DNA from: Methylotenera_A sp031369365
GTDB lineage: Bacteria > Pseudomonadota > Gammaproteobacteria > Burkholderiales > Methylophilaceae
DNA length: 64,000 nt
Direction of reading: 5' to 3'
Assembly (NCBI GenBank): GCA_031369365.1
Contig: JANMOP010000014.1
Location: 4,913 to 68,912, forward strand
Part shown: positions 41,999 to 50,825 of the stretch, in pieces
Position numbering within the stretch: the stretch's first letter is position 1
Layout of the letters: each line of letters starts with the position of its first letter
Translations under genes and position numbers: made by a program
The notes under the pieces: generated by a model
What the model was told of the DNA's origin: nothing
Database searches by the model: none
Seen by the model: the letters and a program-made list of their open reading frames with translations, nothing else

Positions 41999-42549
41999 GT
42001 TGCCCTACAATCAAGAGCGTTGCAGGTTTCAGCATGATAGAAGTGTTGATTACTATTGTTATACTGATGTTCGGCCTATTAGCTTTGGCAGGGTTACAGG
42101 GCAGGGCGGTGACGGCGCAGATGGAATCTTATCAGCGCTCGCAAGCATTAATATTGCTGAAAGACATGGTAGATCGTATTAGTGCTAATCGTAAAAATGC
42201 CGCAGCTTATGTGACTGCATCGGGAACAGCGCTAGGTACTGGGGCTGCCTGCCCCGCGGCAGGTGCAACTACCGCCAGCAAAGATTTGAATGATTGGTGC
42301 GATGCATTGCTGGGTGCTGCCGAGAAACAAGGCACGTCAAATATCGGTGCAATGATTGGCGCGCGTGGTTGCATCACTCAGACTGTTGCCCCAGCAACTG
42401 GTGTAGCTAGCCAATATCTAGTGGCGGTGGCATGGCAAGGCTTAAACAGTACCGCTACATCAACTATCACTTGCGGGCAAAATCGATATGGCAACGAAGG
42501 CTTGCGCCGCTTGGTTGCAATTCCTGTCAATATAGCGGACTTGTTTTAA
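41995..42549 (+). CDS. pilV: Type IV pilus minor pilin PilV
   Basis: A 184-residue prepilin. The hydrophobic N terminus GFSMIEVLITIVILMFGLLA and the LAGLQGRAVTAQMESYQRSQ continuation are typical of PilV. Start at 41995: AAGGAG lies 8 nt upstream. Cysteine-bearing stretches (DWCDALLG, RGCITQTV) may form disulfides in the globular domain. It overlaps fimT by four bases. Confidence 0.9.
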   Translation: MSCPTIKSVAGFSMIEVLITIVILMFGLLALAGLQGRAVTAQMESYQRSQALILLKDMVDRISANRKNAAAYVTASGTALGTGAACPAAGATTASKDLNDWCDALLGAAEKQGTSNIGAMIGARGCITQTVAPATGVASQYLVAVAWQGLNSTATSTITCGQNRYGNEGLRRLVAIPVNIADLF

Positions 42550-42550
42550 T

Positions 42551-43579
42551 ATGATTAAACCTATACAAACTCATGCTTACAAGAGTTGGCAAAAGCAGCG
42601 CGGCCTATCGTTGATTGAGCTGATGGTTGCTATCACCATTGGCTTGCTAATTCTTGCGGCGCTTTCTTCTTTGTTCATCAGTCAAACCAATATCCGTAAC
42701 GAATTGGATAAGTCGAATCGTATGATTGATAACGGTCGCTACGCACTGGAATTACTGTCAGAAAATATTAAACTAGCAGGTTTTTATGATAGCTATGCGC
42801 CTATTGGCGCAACCGCCCTTACCCCTACTCCGTGTTCTTTGACAGACATTATCAATGGAACAACAAATATTAATGTGCTACTTCATCACGTTCAGGGTTA
42901 CAACGCCGCTTCGGCATCTAGTACTATCTCTAGTCCACCTTGCAGTCTAACTTCATTGAAGAATGGCAGTGATATATTAGTGCTGCGTCGCGTCGGTACA
43001 TCAAGTATCGCAGCCACTGCAGCAGTAGCTAGCACAGCCTATTTGCAGGTTTCATACTGCCATAAAGATGTTCCACCTAGTTATAAACTTGCAAGAGGTT
43101 CGGCAGGGTTTACTGCCTTACGTAAAAGAAATTGTTCAACAGCTTCTGATTTGCGTCCTTTTGTAGAGCAAGCCTATTTTGTAACGCCAGATAACGTTGC
43201 TGGTGATGGCATCCCTACGCTAAAACGCATAGAACTTGATCCCTCTGGCGCATTTGTGACTACACCTTTGGTTGAGGGGATAGAGTTTATGCAAGTTGAA
43301 TATGGGCGAGATATTGATACCGTGGATACCAATCCTGATGGAGTGGCAAATAACTACACTGATGCGCCTGTAGCTGCAGATTGGCCAAATATCGTATCAA
43401 TAAAAGTTTTTATCATTGCTAGAAATATCGAAACAACAAGAAACTACACGGACACAAAAACCTACTCGCTAGGACAAGCTGGAACTTACACACCAGCATC
43501 GGCAGATCACTACAAGCGCCACGCATATACTCAGGTGATTCGTTTGGTAAATCCTTCTAGCCGCAGGGAGGCGCCATGA
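42551..43579 (+). CDS. pilW: Type IV pilus assembly protein PilW
   Basis: A 342-residue prepilin-like protein. After a 17-residue leader (KSWQKQRG) comes LSLIELMVAITIGLLILAAL and the PilW marker NIRNELDKSNRMIDNGRYAL with LLSENIKLAGFYDSY. The minor-pilin complex PilVWX with PilY1 initiates pilus assembly. It lies 1 bp after pilV and overlaps pilX (ATGATG). Confidence 0.92.
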   Translation: MIKPIQTHAYKSWQKQRGLSLIELMVAITIGLLILAALSSLFISQTNIRNELDKSNRMIDNGRYALELLSENIKLAGFYDSYAPIGATALTPTPCSLTDIINGTTNINVLLHHVQGYNAASASSTISSPPCSLTSLKNGSDILVLRRVGTSSIAATAAVASTAYLQVSYCHKDVPPSYKLARGSAGFTALRKRNCSTASDLRPFVEQAYFVTPDNVAGDGIPTLKRIELDPSGAFVTTPLVEGIEFMQVEYGRDIDTVDTNPDGVANNYTDAPVAADWPNIVSIKVFIIARNIETTRNYTDTKTYSLGQAGTYTPASADHYKRHAYTQVIRLVNPSSRREAP

Positions 43580-44163
43580 TGCATTCTTGGTATAGAACTA
43601 AACTTGGCCGCAGCAAGTTTTGTAATGGGCATCTTAATCAGCGCGGTAGCACTTTATTGGTGGCAATGATAATGTTGATATTGCTAACATTAATGGCGAT
43701 ATCTGCCATTAACTCCACAACGTCAAGTATTCAGGTAGTGGGTAATGCCCAATTCCGCGAGGAGGCAAACGCCGCCGCTCAGCAAGCTATTGAGAAGCTA
43801 ATCAGTAAAGATTTTACGACTAACCCAAGCGCTTACTCTACTGCTGCATCTGGCACGGTGGACTTTGGTGTGGCCAGTTATAACGTAACAGTTGCAGTAC
43901 CTACGTGTACTAGCTCCGTTCCAGTTACTAACGTAGAGCTAAATCGTAGTGTTGCCGCAGATAAGCCTTGTTTTAATGGCGCGGGTGGGGGTCAGGTGAT
44001 ATTTTTATCTGACGGCACTGTAACATCAACTGGGACATCTTGGTGCAAGAAGCAGAAGTGGGATGTTGTTGCCACAGTAAGCGACGCCAATAACACAGGA
44101 GCGAACACAATCCTGCATCAGGGAGTGTTTAGCAGAATTCCAGTAGAGAGAGGTTGCCCATAA
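43576..44163 (+). CDS. pilX: Type IV pilus assembly protein PilX
   Basis: A 195-residue protein with the PilX N terminus QRGSTLLVAMIMLILLTLMA and the NAQFREEANAAAQQAIEKLI helix. The leader is longer than usual (about 24 residues). GGGAGG precedes the start, and the second ATG (43579) is equally usable. It is followed by pilY1 after 73 bp. Confidence 0.88.
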   Translation: MMHSWYRTKLGRSKFCNGHLNQRGSTLLVAMIMLILLTLMAISAINSTTSSIQVVGNAQFREEANAAAQQAIEKLISKDFTTNPSAYSTAASGTVDFGVASYNVTVAVPTCTSSVPVTNVELNRSVAADKPCFNGAGGGQVIFLSDGTVTSTGTSWCKKQKWDVVATVSDANNTGANTILHQGVFSRIPVERGCP

Positions 44164-44236
44164 TGTTTATGTGTTCAGCAATATTTTTTACTAATAATGA
44201 AAGTAGCTGCCCTCATGGCAGCTTGGAGATAACACC

Positions 44237-47200
44237 ATGAAAAAAATACAACTTATTTTAGCTGGCCTACTAATTGCCTTAATGGCACATGTATCAACCA
44301 GCATGGCGGAAGATACCGACATTTATAGTGGCCGAGGTGGCGCGGCGGGTACACCTAACATAATGATTATTATTGATAATGCATCAAACTCAAATGCCCA
44401 GATGACAGCTTGTACATACTTGGATGGTAGTACACCTACTGGATCTAATCAGGGTAGCAAGTCCCTAGATAACTATATGTGCGCGTTGGACAATCTCACG
44501 AATCTCCTGACAACCAAAGCCGACGGTAGTGCTTTGGTTAATCTTGGCATTACGACACAGGCGGGTGTTTACTTGGGGCTAACCCCAGTAAATAATGCTG
44601 TTTACACAGGTATTTATCCACATACCGCTGGGCAAACTAATCGTCAGGTACTTTCAAAAGCAATCAGAGCGTTATCAACTGTGTCTGGTCAGGCTACGCA
44701 AGGCACTTCGTTTCAGGAGACTTGGGCATATTATACTGGCGGTAACGGCGGATCGACCAATGTTGGTATTAAATCAGGCGTAGCATATGCAGGCACCAAT
44801 GCAACCACAGGCTGCCAAAAGAATTTTGCTATATTTATTAGCGGAGTAACTAATTCGGCTCATGCCAACACCAATGGTAACGAAATTACGAAGCTTACGG
44901 CATCTATAGATAATGCAGTAACATCTGGTGCTATTACTGCTACCGAGGGTACGGCACTCAAAGTGCGGATTGGTGGTTCTTCAGAAGAAAGTCCTTGGGC
45001 GGTTGAATGGGCACGTTTCATGCATGGTGTAGACATCAACACCACCACAGAAGGTACTGGGGTACAAAGCATTACTACTTATTCGATAGCCGCTGGCGAC
45101 CCTGTGTATCCTGCCGCTATGGGTAGTATGGAAAGATATATTCGTAACACGGCGCAGTATGGCGGCGGTAAATATTTTGCGGCAAAAAGCTATGCTGATA
45201 TTTATCAAAGCATTCTTAGAATCCTTAACGAAGTGCAGGCGGTTAACAGCGTGTTCTCTGCTTCTAGCTTGCCTGTCAGCGTGAACGCACAGGGTACTTT
45301 TCTGAACCAAATTTACATGGGTATGTTTCGCCCAGATGAAACTGGCGCGCCAAGATGGGTGGGCAATATGAAGCAGTATCAGTTTGTTGCTACACGCAAT
45401 GTGAGTACAAATGAAATCGACTTGTTTCTTGGTGATAGTCTAGGTGATCCTGCCATTAGTGCTGGCGGTACTGGGTTTATTGCACCTGATGCAGTCAGTT
45501 ACTGGACATGCGGCGGCAACCCTAGCATACGTGCATGTAGCCCAGTGGCAGACCCTACAGCTGGTTTTTGGGCTAACGATTCAAAAGGCGTGGGCACTAC
45601 TTATGATTTACCAGATGGGGAGTTTGTGGAAAAAGGTGGCGCGGCTCAGATATTGCGTCTAGCCAATTTAACTGCCGATTACACAACCACGGCTGGCAGC
45701 GCAACCAATCCACGCAAGCTCTATACCTATTGCCCGAGCGGGGCAAGTTGCAATGCTACCTTGTCTAACAGTGCCAACGCTTTTTCAACAGCCAATGTAA
45801 ATATCGCCAACAATGCATTTGGTGCTTCTTCTTCTTTAGTTGTGAGTAGCATTGTCCGCACAGGCACTACAGCATTGGTGACCACTTCTGCAACACATAA
45901 CTATGCAAATGGCTCTACCGTGACGATTAGTGGCGCAGACCAATCCGAATACAACGTAACGCAGGCTATTAATTTTGCAAATCCAAATAGTGCTAATACA
46001 TTTACTATCACAGGCTTGCCAGATTACCCAACAACGCCATCGGCGGGTGCTTATACGGCTGCTTTGCATAACGCTTCCGCACAAGCGATTAGCTCGCTAT
46101 CGGTTGCAACCGCTACCACAGTCAATGCAAATGGATGCACATCGGGTACTATTCCAAACATCAATTGTGTGCAAGTCACGGTTACCTTGCCAAGTCATGG
46201 TTATAGCAACGGCGATAGCGTTGTAATTGCTGGGGTTTCTCCTGCGCAATACAGTGGTACATTTACCATTGCCAGTGTCACAACTAATATGTTTACTTAT
46301 AAAGTATCAGTAACACCAAGCTCTCCATCGAAAAATGCGTATTCATTAGTATTGCCATCTCCAGCAGCTAAAACTATTACAAGTATTACCAAGTCTGGCT
46401 CAACCAACACTGTTTCAGCGTCGGCTCATGGGTTTTTAGCTGGGCAATCTGTGACGATTTCGGGTTGTAATGCAGGTTACAACGGCACATGGAGTGTATC
46501 TGCTACAAACTTGGCTACAGGGTCTTTTGTAATACTTAGCCCTTCAGGTAACCCAGGAGCCTGCGCCGCTGGTGCTTCAGTTGTTTTATCTAACCCTGCC
46601 ATTTCAATATCGGTTGGCAATATCTCTCGTGCCAGCGCCACAGCTAGTGTGGCAACTGCAACGGCTGCTAGTGCAGTCACGCATAACGCTACCTATAATT
46701 TGTCTTACGTGTCGGGCACTGATACTAATGAAGCTGGCTATGCTCCAAAGCCTGGGGCTAGAACAGTGCTGGTGACTTGTGCATCTGGCACAACGTGTAC
46801 TACATTTACCTTTGCGTTGAGCACTACGTTTTCTACAACGTTAACCACCAGTAGTGCAACCGTTGCATTATCATCAAACCCAGTTACCATAGTAGCGGGG
46901 AAAATCACTCGCTCTGCTACCACAGCTACCGTCACTGGTGTAAGCAATACTTTTACCAATGGGCAGTTCATTGATATTGGTGTGTCTGGTTCTGCGATTG
47001 GCACCGAGAGCGCCTACCTTAGCCCTGCGGCTGGTTGGCAAATTACCTGCCCTATTTCATGCAGCACTGCATTTAGCTTTGGGCCAGTCATTCTGTCACC
47101 TTCAACCCCAGCAACCACTGGGTCGACGATACGTGCTTTCCAAGGGTCAACCCCGCCCGACAAAAACTCTATAATCAACTGGGTGCGTGGCGAAGATAAT

Positions 47201-48886
47201 TTTGGCGATGAGAAGAGCCTCTGCCCGCCAGGAACAGCCGCAGGCACAGCTAATTGCCCCAGTACTAAGGTAACCGTTCGCCCATCTATCCATGGAGATG
47301 TCTTGCATTCACGGCCAGTTGCGCTTAATTATGGAGGCACCACAGGTGTTGTGGTTTACTATGGCACCAATGACGGTGTTTATCGTGCAGTCAATGGTAA
47401 TAAGGTCAACCCAGCTGGAAGTTCGCTACCTGTTCCAGGAAGCGAACTGTGGGGCTTCGTTCCAAATGAGTTCTTTGCCAAGTTAAATCGCCAACGTAGC
47501 AATAGTCCGCTACTGTCGTTGCCGTCAACGCCAAACGGAATTACACCTTCTCCAGAGAAAAAAGATTATTTTGCCGATGGGCCAACTAGTGTCTATCAGC
47601 TGCTGAATGCCGATGGCACAACGAATAAAGCTTATATTTATCTCACAATGCGCCGAGGCGGCGATTTCATCTACGCGCTGGACGTATCTGACCCTACTAA
47701 TCCTAAGTTTTTATGGAAGCTGGATCCAACAGGATTAACTACGCCAAGCGGTTTTAGTGCGAGTACGAATTTTGCCGAGCTAGGGCAGACTTGGTCTAAT
47801 CCAAAAGTGAACTTGATTAAAGGGTATGCGAATCCAGTAATGATTTTTGGGGCGGGTTACTCTGCCTCGCAAGATGCTCAACCAGCTACAGTCGATACCG
47901 TGGGTCGCGGAGTTTATATTGTAGATGCAGTCACTGGCGCCCTAGTTTGGCGAGCTACTTATGGCACTAGCTCGGCATGTAGCGGTACGTCCACCACAGC
48001 AAGCTGTACTGTATCGGGCATGGATTACAGCATTCCATCTGATATTACCTTGATGGATAGGGATAGCGATGGCTATATAGATCGTTTGTACGCAGGTGAT
48101 ATGGGCGGTAATGTATGGCGCGTCGATTTACAACGCTCGGGTAACACGACTAATAACACCCCTGACTTCTGGAGAGTCAATCAGGTAGCATCACTAGGCG
48201 GTGGTGGCGTTCCCTTACGTAAGTTCTTCTTTCCACCAGACGTAATACCTACTAATGACTTCGATTTAGTAATAGCTATTTCTGGCGATCGAGAACATCC
48301 GCTGTCATCTACAAGCACAAGAGATAGAGTTTTTGCGCTGCAAGATCTGACTGGAAACGACGGAAGTAGCTTAACAACTATCACTGACAGTAGTCTATTT
48401 GATGCCACAACCACGCTTTATAGTGCTGCAACAGGTTCTAATCAAGGCTACTTTAAAGACTTTCTAGCTGCAGAGAAAGGGGTTAACGCACCACTAACAG
48501 TGGCTGGTTTTACCTATTTCGGCACCAATCAACCTACAGCTGCAAATTCATGTACTGCCAACCTAGGGCTAGCCAAAGGTTACAGGCTTGACCCCTTTAC
48601 GGGAGCGATTAATTTTGTAGAATTTGATGGTGGCGGTCTTCCTCCTTCGGCAGTGGCTGGGGTGGTAAACCTAATTCTGCAGGGTGAAAATACAGAGAGT
48701 TCAGTGCGATTCTGTATTGGCTGTGGTGGCGCAGGCGGTGGCGCTCCTATTGGCGCAGGCGGTGGCGCTAGCAGTAGCCCTGGCTCTGACCCTAGTGGCT
48801 GTAATACGGCGCTTGGTGCTTGCAGTCCCCCCGTCAGCGTTCCAACCAGCCGCACTAGAACTTACTGGTATCAGGAAATAGATTGA
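44237..48886 (+). CDS. pilY1: PilY1-type pilus tip adhesin with a large repeat insertion
   Basis: A 1549-residue secreted protein with a signal peptide (residues 1-24). The N-terminal half (36-~340) has a vWA-like layout (GTPNIMIIIDNASNS). Next is the PilY1 linker (QAVNSVFSASSLPVSVNAQG, IYMGMFRPDETGAPRWVGNM). Residues ~533-974 are five degenerate Ser/Thr/Ala-rich repeats of 75-95 residues (pattern T-x-A-x-V-T...H-G-[YF]-x2-G-x-x-V-x-I-S-G). The C-terminal beta-propeller (~980-1430) has INWVRGEDNFGDEK, HGDVLHSRPVALNYG and a calcium site D1274-D1282 (DRDSDGYID) before AGDMGGNVWRVDL. PilY1 caps the pilus and controls retraction and adhesion. The repeats lie between the two halves and probably lengthen the adhesin. 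Confidence 0.93.
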   Translation: MKKIQLILAGLLIALMAHVSTSMAEDTDIYSGRGGAAGTPNIMIIIDNASNSNAQMTACTYLDGSTPTGSNQGSKSLDNYMCALDNLTNLLTTKADGSALVNLGITTQAGVYLGLTPVNNAVYTGIYPHTAGQTNRQVLSKAIRALSTVSGQATQGTSFQETWAYYTGGNGGSTNVGIKSGVAYAGTNATTGCQKNFAIFISGVTNSAHANTNGNEITKLTASIDNAVTSGAITATEGTALKVRIGGSSEESPWAVEWARFMHGVDINTTTEGTGVQSITTYSIAAGDPVYPAAMGSMERYIRNTAQYGGGKYFAAKSYADIYQSILRILNEVQAVNSVFSASSLPVSVNAQGTFLNQIYMGMFRPDETGAPRWVGNMKQYQFVATRNVSTNEIDLFLGDSLGDPAISAGGTGFIAPDAVSYWTCGGNPSIRACSPVADPTAGFWANDSKGVGTTYDLPDGEFVEKGGAAQILRLANLTADYTTTAGSATNPRKLYTYCPSGASCNATLSNSANAFSTANVNIANNAFGASSSLVVSSIVRTGTTALVTTSATHNYANGSTVTISGADQSEYNVTQAINFANPNSANTFTITGLPDYPTTPSAGAYTAALHNASAQAISSLSVATATTVNANGCTSGTIPNINCVQVTVTLPSHGYSNGDSVVIAGVSPAQYSGTFTIASVTTNMFTYKVSVTPSSPSKNAYSLVLPSPAAKTITSITKSGSTNTVSASAHGFLAGQSVTISGCNAGYNGTWSVSATNLATGSFVILSPSGNPGACAAGASVVLSNPAISISVGNISRASATASVATATAASAVTHNATYNLSYVSGTDTNEAGYAPKPGARTVLVTCASGTTCTTFTFALSTTFSTTLTTSSATVALSSNPVTIVAGKITRSATTATVTGVSNTFTNGQFIDIGVSGSAIGTESAYLSPAAGWQITCPISCSTAFSFGPVILSPSTPATTGSTIRAFQGSTPPDKNSIINWVRGEDNFGDEKSLCPPGTAAGTANCPSTKVTVRPSIHGDVLHSRPVALNYGGTTGVVVYYGTNDGVYRAVNGNKVNPAGSSLPVPGSELWGFVPNEFFAKLNRQRSNSPLLSLPSTPNGITPSPEKKDYFADGPTSVYQLLNADGTTNKAYIYLTMRRGGDFIYALDVSDPTNPKFLWKLDPTGLTTPSGFSASTNFAELGQTWSNPKVNLIKGYANPVMIFGAGYSASQDAQPATVDTVGRGVYIVDAVTGALVWRATYGTSSACSGTSTTASCTVSGMDYSIPSDITLMDRDSDGYIDRLYAGDMGGNVWRVDLQRSGNTTNNTPDFWRVNQVASLGGGGVPLRKFFFPPDVIPTNDFDLVIAISGDREHPLSSTSTRDRVFALQDLTGNDGSSLTTITDSSLFDATTTLYSAATGSNQGYFKDFLAAEKGVNAPLTVAGFTYFGTNQPTAANSCTANLGLAKGYRLDPFTGAINFVEFDGGGLPPSAVAGVVNLILQGENTESSVRFCIGCGGAGGGAPIGAGGGASSSPGSDPSGCNTALGACSPPVSVPTSRTRTYWYQEID
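45843..47145 (+). repeat. Five degenerate protein repeats within pilY1
   Basis: Units at about 45843-46070, 46087-46355, 46367-46591, 46592-46875 and 46876-47145. Units 1-3 align well (SSIVRTGTTALVTT..., SSLSVATATTV..., TSITKSGSTNTVSA...); units 4 and 5 are more diverged. The Ig-like fold is inferred from alternating strands only. Confidence 0.6.
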
Positions 48887-49035
48887 TGATGTATGGCTAT
48901 GCTAACAAATGAATGATCATTGGGGCTGGGCAACTCAAAAGAGAAGCGAAGAGCGAAACGCTGGGTTGCCAAGTCGCTGCTATACGGCGATGCTAATGCA
49001 TCGTCGGTAGTAGATTACAATTGGTATAGTTTCGT

Positions 49036-49749
49036 ATGGAACGCGCTTTAGAGTTTATCGACAGAGATAACATACGCTTTGCATTTTTTTTGTGCTTGTC
49101 AGTATTGGGGCACATATTAGTTTTAATTTATGCACTACCCACTATATTACCAAACCTGAAAGACGAGCTACCAAACGAAGCCACGCTAAAAGCTTTAACG
49201 GTTCAGATTACACAAGTTTATAGTGATTATCATGAGCCTGTAATTGCAACAGAAAAAGCTATAGCAAGTAACATTGACCTCACTAAGATTAAGCCAGTCG
49301 CTGATACACCAGAAGCGGATAACACGGAAAATAAAGTTACCGAAACTAGCACAACCGAAGCAGAAACAGTCAAAACTGAAACAGTCGAGACTGACACCAA
49401 GAGTGAATATGCGGATGAAAGCAATTCAGGTAGCCAATTAAAATCAATTTTGAATGAAAAGTACTATTTGTTGAGCGAGCTGGATAAAATACCAGAAGCG
49501 CAAACAGATGTCGATATTGAGTCTTTAAATTTATTAAAATTTGCTCAAGGTGGTAAGCTTGAGCTTCGATTATGGGTAAATGAGCAAGGTCATGTCGTTA
49601 ATGTGGAGGTCATTAAATCAGAGCTGCCACCAGCTTTTGTTGAGAATGCTGTAAAACTTTTTTCGCAGGCACAGTTCTCGCCAGGGATAGTTCACAATAA
49701 TCCAGTAAAGTTTGTTTCCAAGGTAGTGGTTCGTTATGAACCACACTGA
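49036..49749 (+). CDS. Second TonB-family energy-transducer-like protein
   Basis: A 237-residue protein with an N-terminal anchor (FAFFLCLSVLGHILVLIYAL), a Glu/Thr/Val-rich linker (TETSTTEAETVKTETVETDT) and a C-terminal TonB-like fold (KLELRLWVNEQGHVVNVEVI, FSQAQFSPGIVHNNPVKFVS). It follows pilY1 by 149 bp in the same direction. The domain order matches the protein at 33600, but the sequences are quite different. Role in pilus function or import is unknown. Confidence 0.75.
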   Translation: MERALEFIDRDNIRFAFFLCLSVLGHILVLIYALPTILPNLKDELPNEATLKALTVQITQVYSDYHEPVIATEKAIASNIDLTKIKPVADTPEADNTENKVTETSTTEAETVKTETVETDTKSEYADESNSGSQLKSILNEKYYLLSELDKIPEAQTDVDIESLNLLKFAQGGKLELRLWVNEQGHVVNVEVIKSELPPAFVENAVKLFSQAQFSPGIVHNNPVKFVSKVVVRYEPH

Positions 49750-49794
49750 ATAAGGCAGCTCAGTTGTTTTCACAACAGTGTTGATAACGACGTT

Positions 49795-50352
49795 TTATTT
49801 TAAACGCGAGCTCAAATTGCTTAACAAGTTAACTGTAATCAAGCCATTAATCACCCCGAATATTAAAGCCGCAGTGGCGAAAATAGGTATCAAGTAAGCT
49901 ACGCCTGTATGCGGGATTAGCCATAGCCTGACTATAATTAACTGACCTGCAATATGCGCGAAAGCGGCGAAAACACTAAGCGAAATGGCGCTGAAGTATT
50001 TTTTTGGTAAATATTGCGCTAGAAATAATGCGGCCAAACTCAGTAGTGCGCCACTTAAACTTAACACAAAAGTGGGTGATAAAAATTGGCCAAGTAATAA
50101 GCTACTGGCGAAGACGCGGAGCAAGCTTACCCAAGCGGCGGTGGCGAAGCCGTATTGATACAACACGAACAAGGTGACGATATTGGCGATGCCAGGTTTT
50201 ACGCCAGGCAGTGGCGATGGAATCACCGCTTCAATAATGTGCAAGCCAATCGCTAGAGCGGTGAGTTTGGCGATGTGGTGATCGCTTGCGGTGGTTTTAA
50301 TGTGGGTAGTTTTAAAATTATTCACGTTAATAGTAGCTTTAGTTAATGCCAC
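49795..50352 (-). CDS. Gx-type (Hpre_diP_synt_I) membrane protein
   Basis: A 185-residue hydrophobic protein with about five membrane helices. The motif IPSPLPGVKPGIANIVTLFV is the signature of the PF07456 family, listed as heptaprenyl-diphosphate synthase component I or Gx transporter. Similar proteins occur beside ApbE and NusG-domain-II proteins in flavin-based extracellular electron-transfer loci (EetB-like, from memory). The frame starts at GTG 50352, with no ribosome-binding site, directly after a palindromic repeat; the true start may be internal. Confidence 0.8.
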   Translation of the reverse strand: MALTKATINVNNFKTTHIKTTASDHHIAKLTALAIGLHIIEAVIPSPLPGVKPGIANIVTLFVLYQYGFATAAWVSLLRVFASSLLLGQFLSPTFVLSLSGALLSLAALFLAQYLPKKYFSAISLSVFAAFAHIAGQLIIVRLWLIPHTGVAYLIPIFATAALIFGVINGLITVNLLSNLSSRLK

Positions 50353-50358
50353 AAAAAT

Positions 50359-50432
50359 GTAGGAGGCACGTCTCGTGCCGATTGCCGTTGTGAAAATTGC
50401 ACGCTAGCTTTCGCGGCGAGTCGCAGCTCCTA
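50359..50432. repeat. TAGGAG...CTCCTA palindromic repeat between the NusG-II and Gx genes
   Basis: TGTAGGAGGCACGTCTCGTG on the left and GCGGCGAGTCGCAGCTCCTA on the right form an imperfect long hairpin, related to the element at 34911. It lies inside the apbE operon and directly follows the TAG stop of the NusG-II gene. Confidence 0.7.
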
Positions 50433-50825
50433 CTAATAATTAAGCGAATCATAAGTGCTTTTAGCGCCCATCAACTGTAGGCTAATTTGATTAGGCAAAC
50501 AGATAGCCACTTGCCCTGCACGGCTTAACCAGCCTTGATGCACGCAATATTGATTGCGGCAGGGTGAATGTTTAAAGCGCACTTTGCCTTGGTTTATACT
50601 AATCAAGCTTTCACCCATTGCACCAGTAATTTTTAACTCGCGCATTTGGTTTAAATCGTAAGTACCAAGCACCTTATTACCTTGCCGAATTTTGAGTTTG
50701 CTGGCTGGCACCATGCTCCAAAATTGTTGAAACATGAAAATAATGGCAATTATGCTGGCAGCAATTACCAACCAATCGCCAATGAGTGGTTTATGGTTGA
50801 ATTTGAACAACATGTTTTGCCGCAT
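50433..50825 (-). CDS. NusG domain II-containing membrane-anchored protein
   Basis: A 130-residue protein with one N-terminal membrane segment (DWLVIAASIIAIIFMFQQF) and an extracytoplasmic beta domain: KLKIRQGNKVLGTYDLNQ, GKVRFKHSPCRNQYCVHQGW, GQVAICLPNQISLQLMG. The CRNQYC pair, plus the later AICLP cysteine, is the PF07009 signature. It overlaps the apbE 3' end by 35 bp, so it is translationally linked. In electron-transfer loci such proteins (EetA-like, from memory) accompany ApbE; the actual function is unknown. Confidence 0.85.
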   Translation of the reverse strand: MRQNMLFKFNHKPLIGDWLVIAASIIAIIFMFQQFWSMVPASKLKIRQGNKVLGTYDLNQMRELKITGAMGESLISINQGKVRFKHSPCRNQYCVHQGWLSRAGQVAICLPNQISLQLMGAKSTYDSLNY

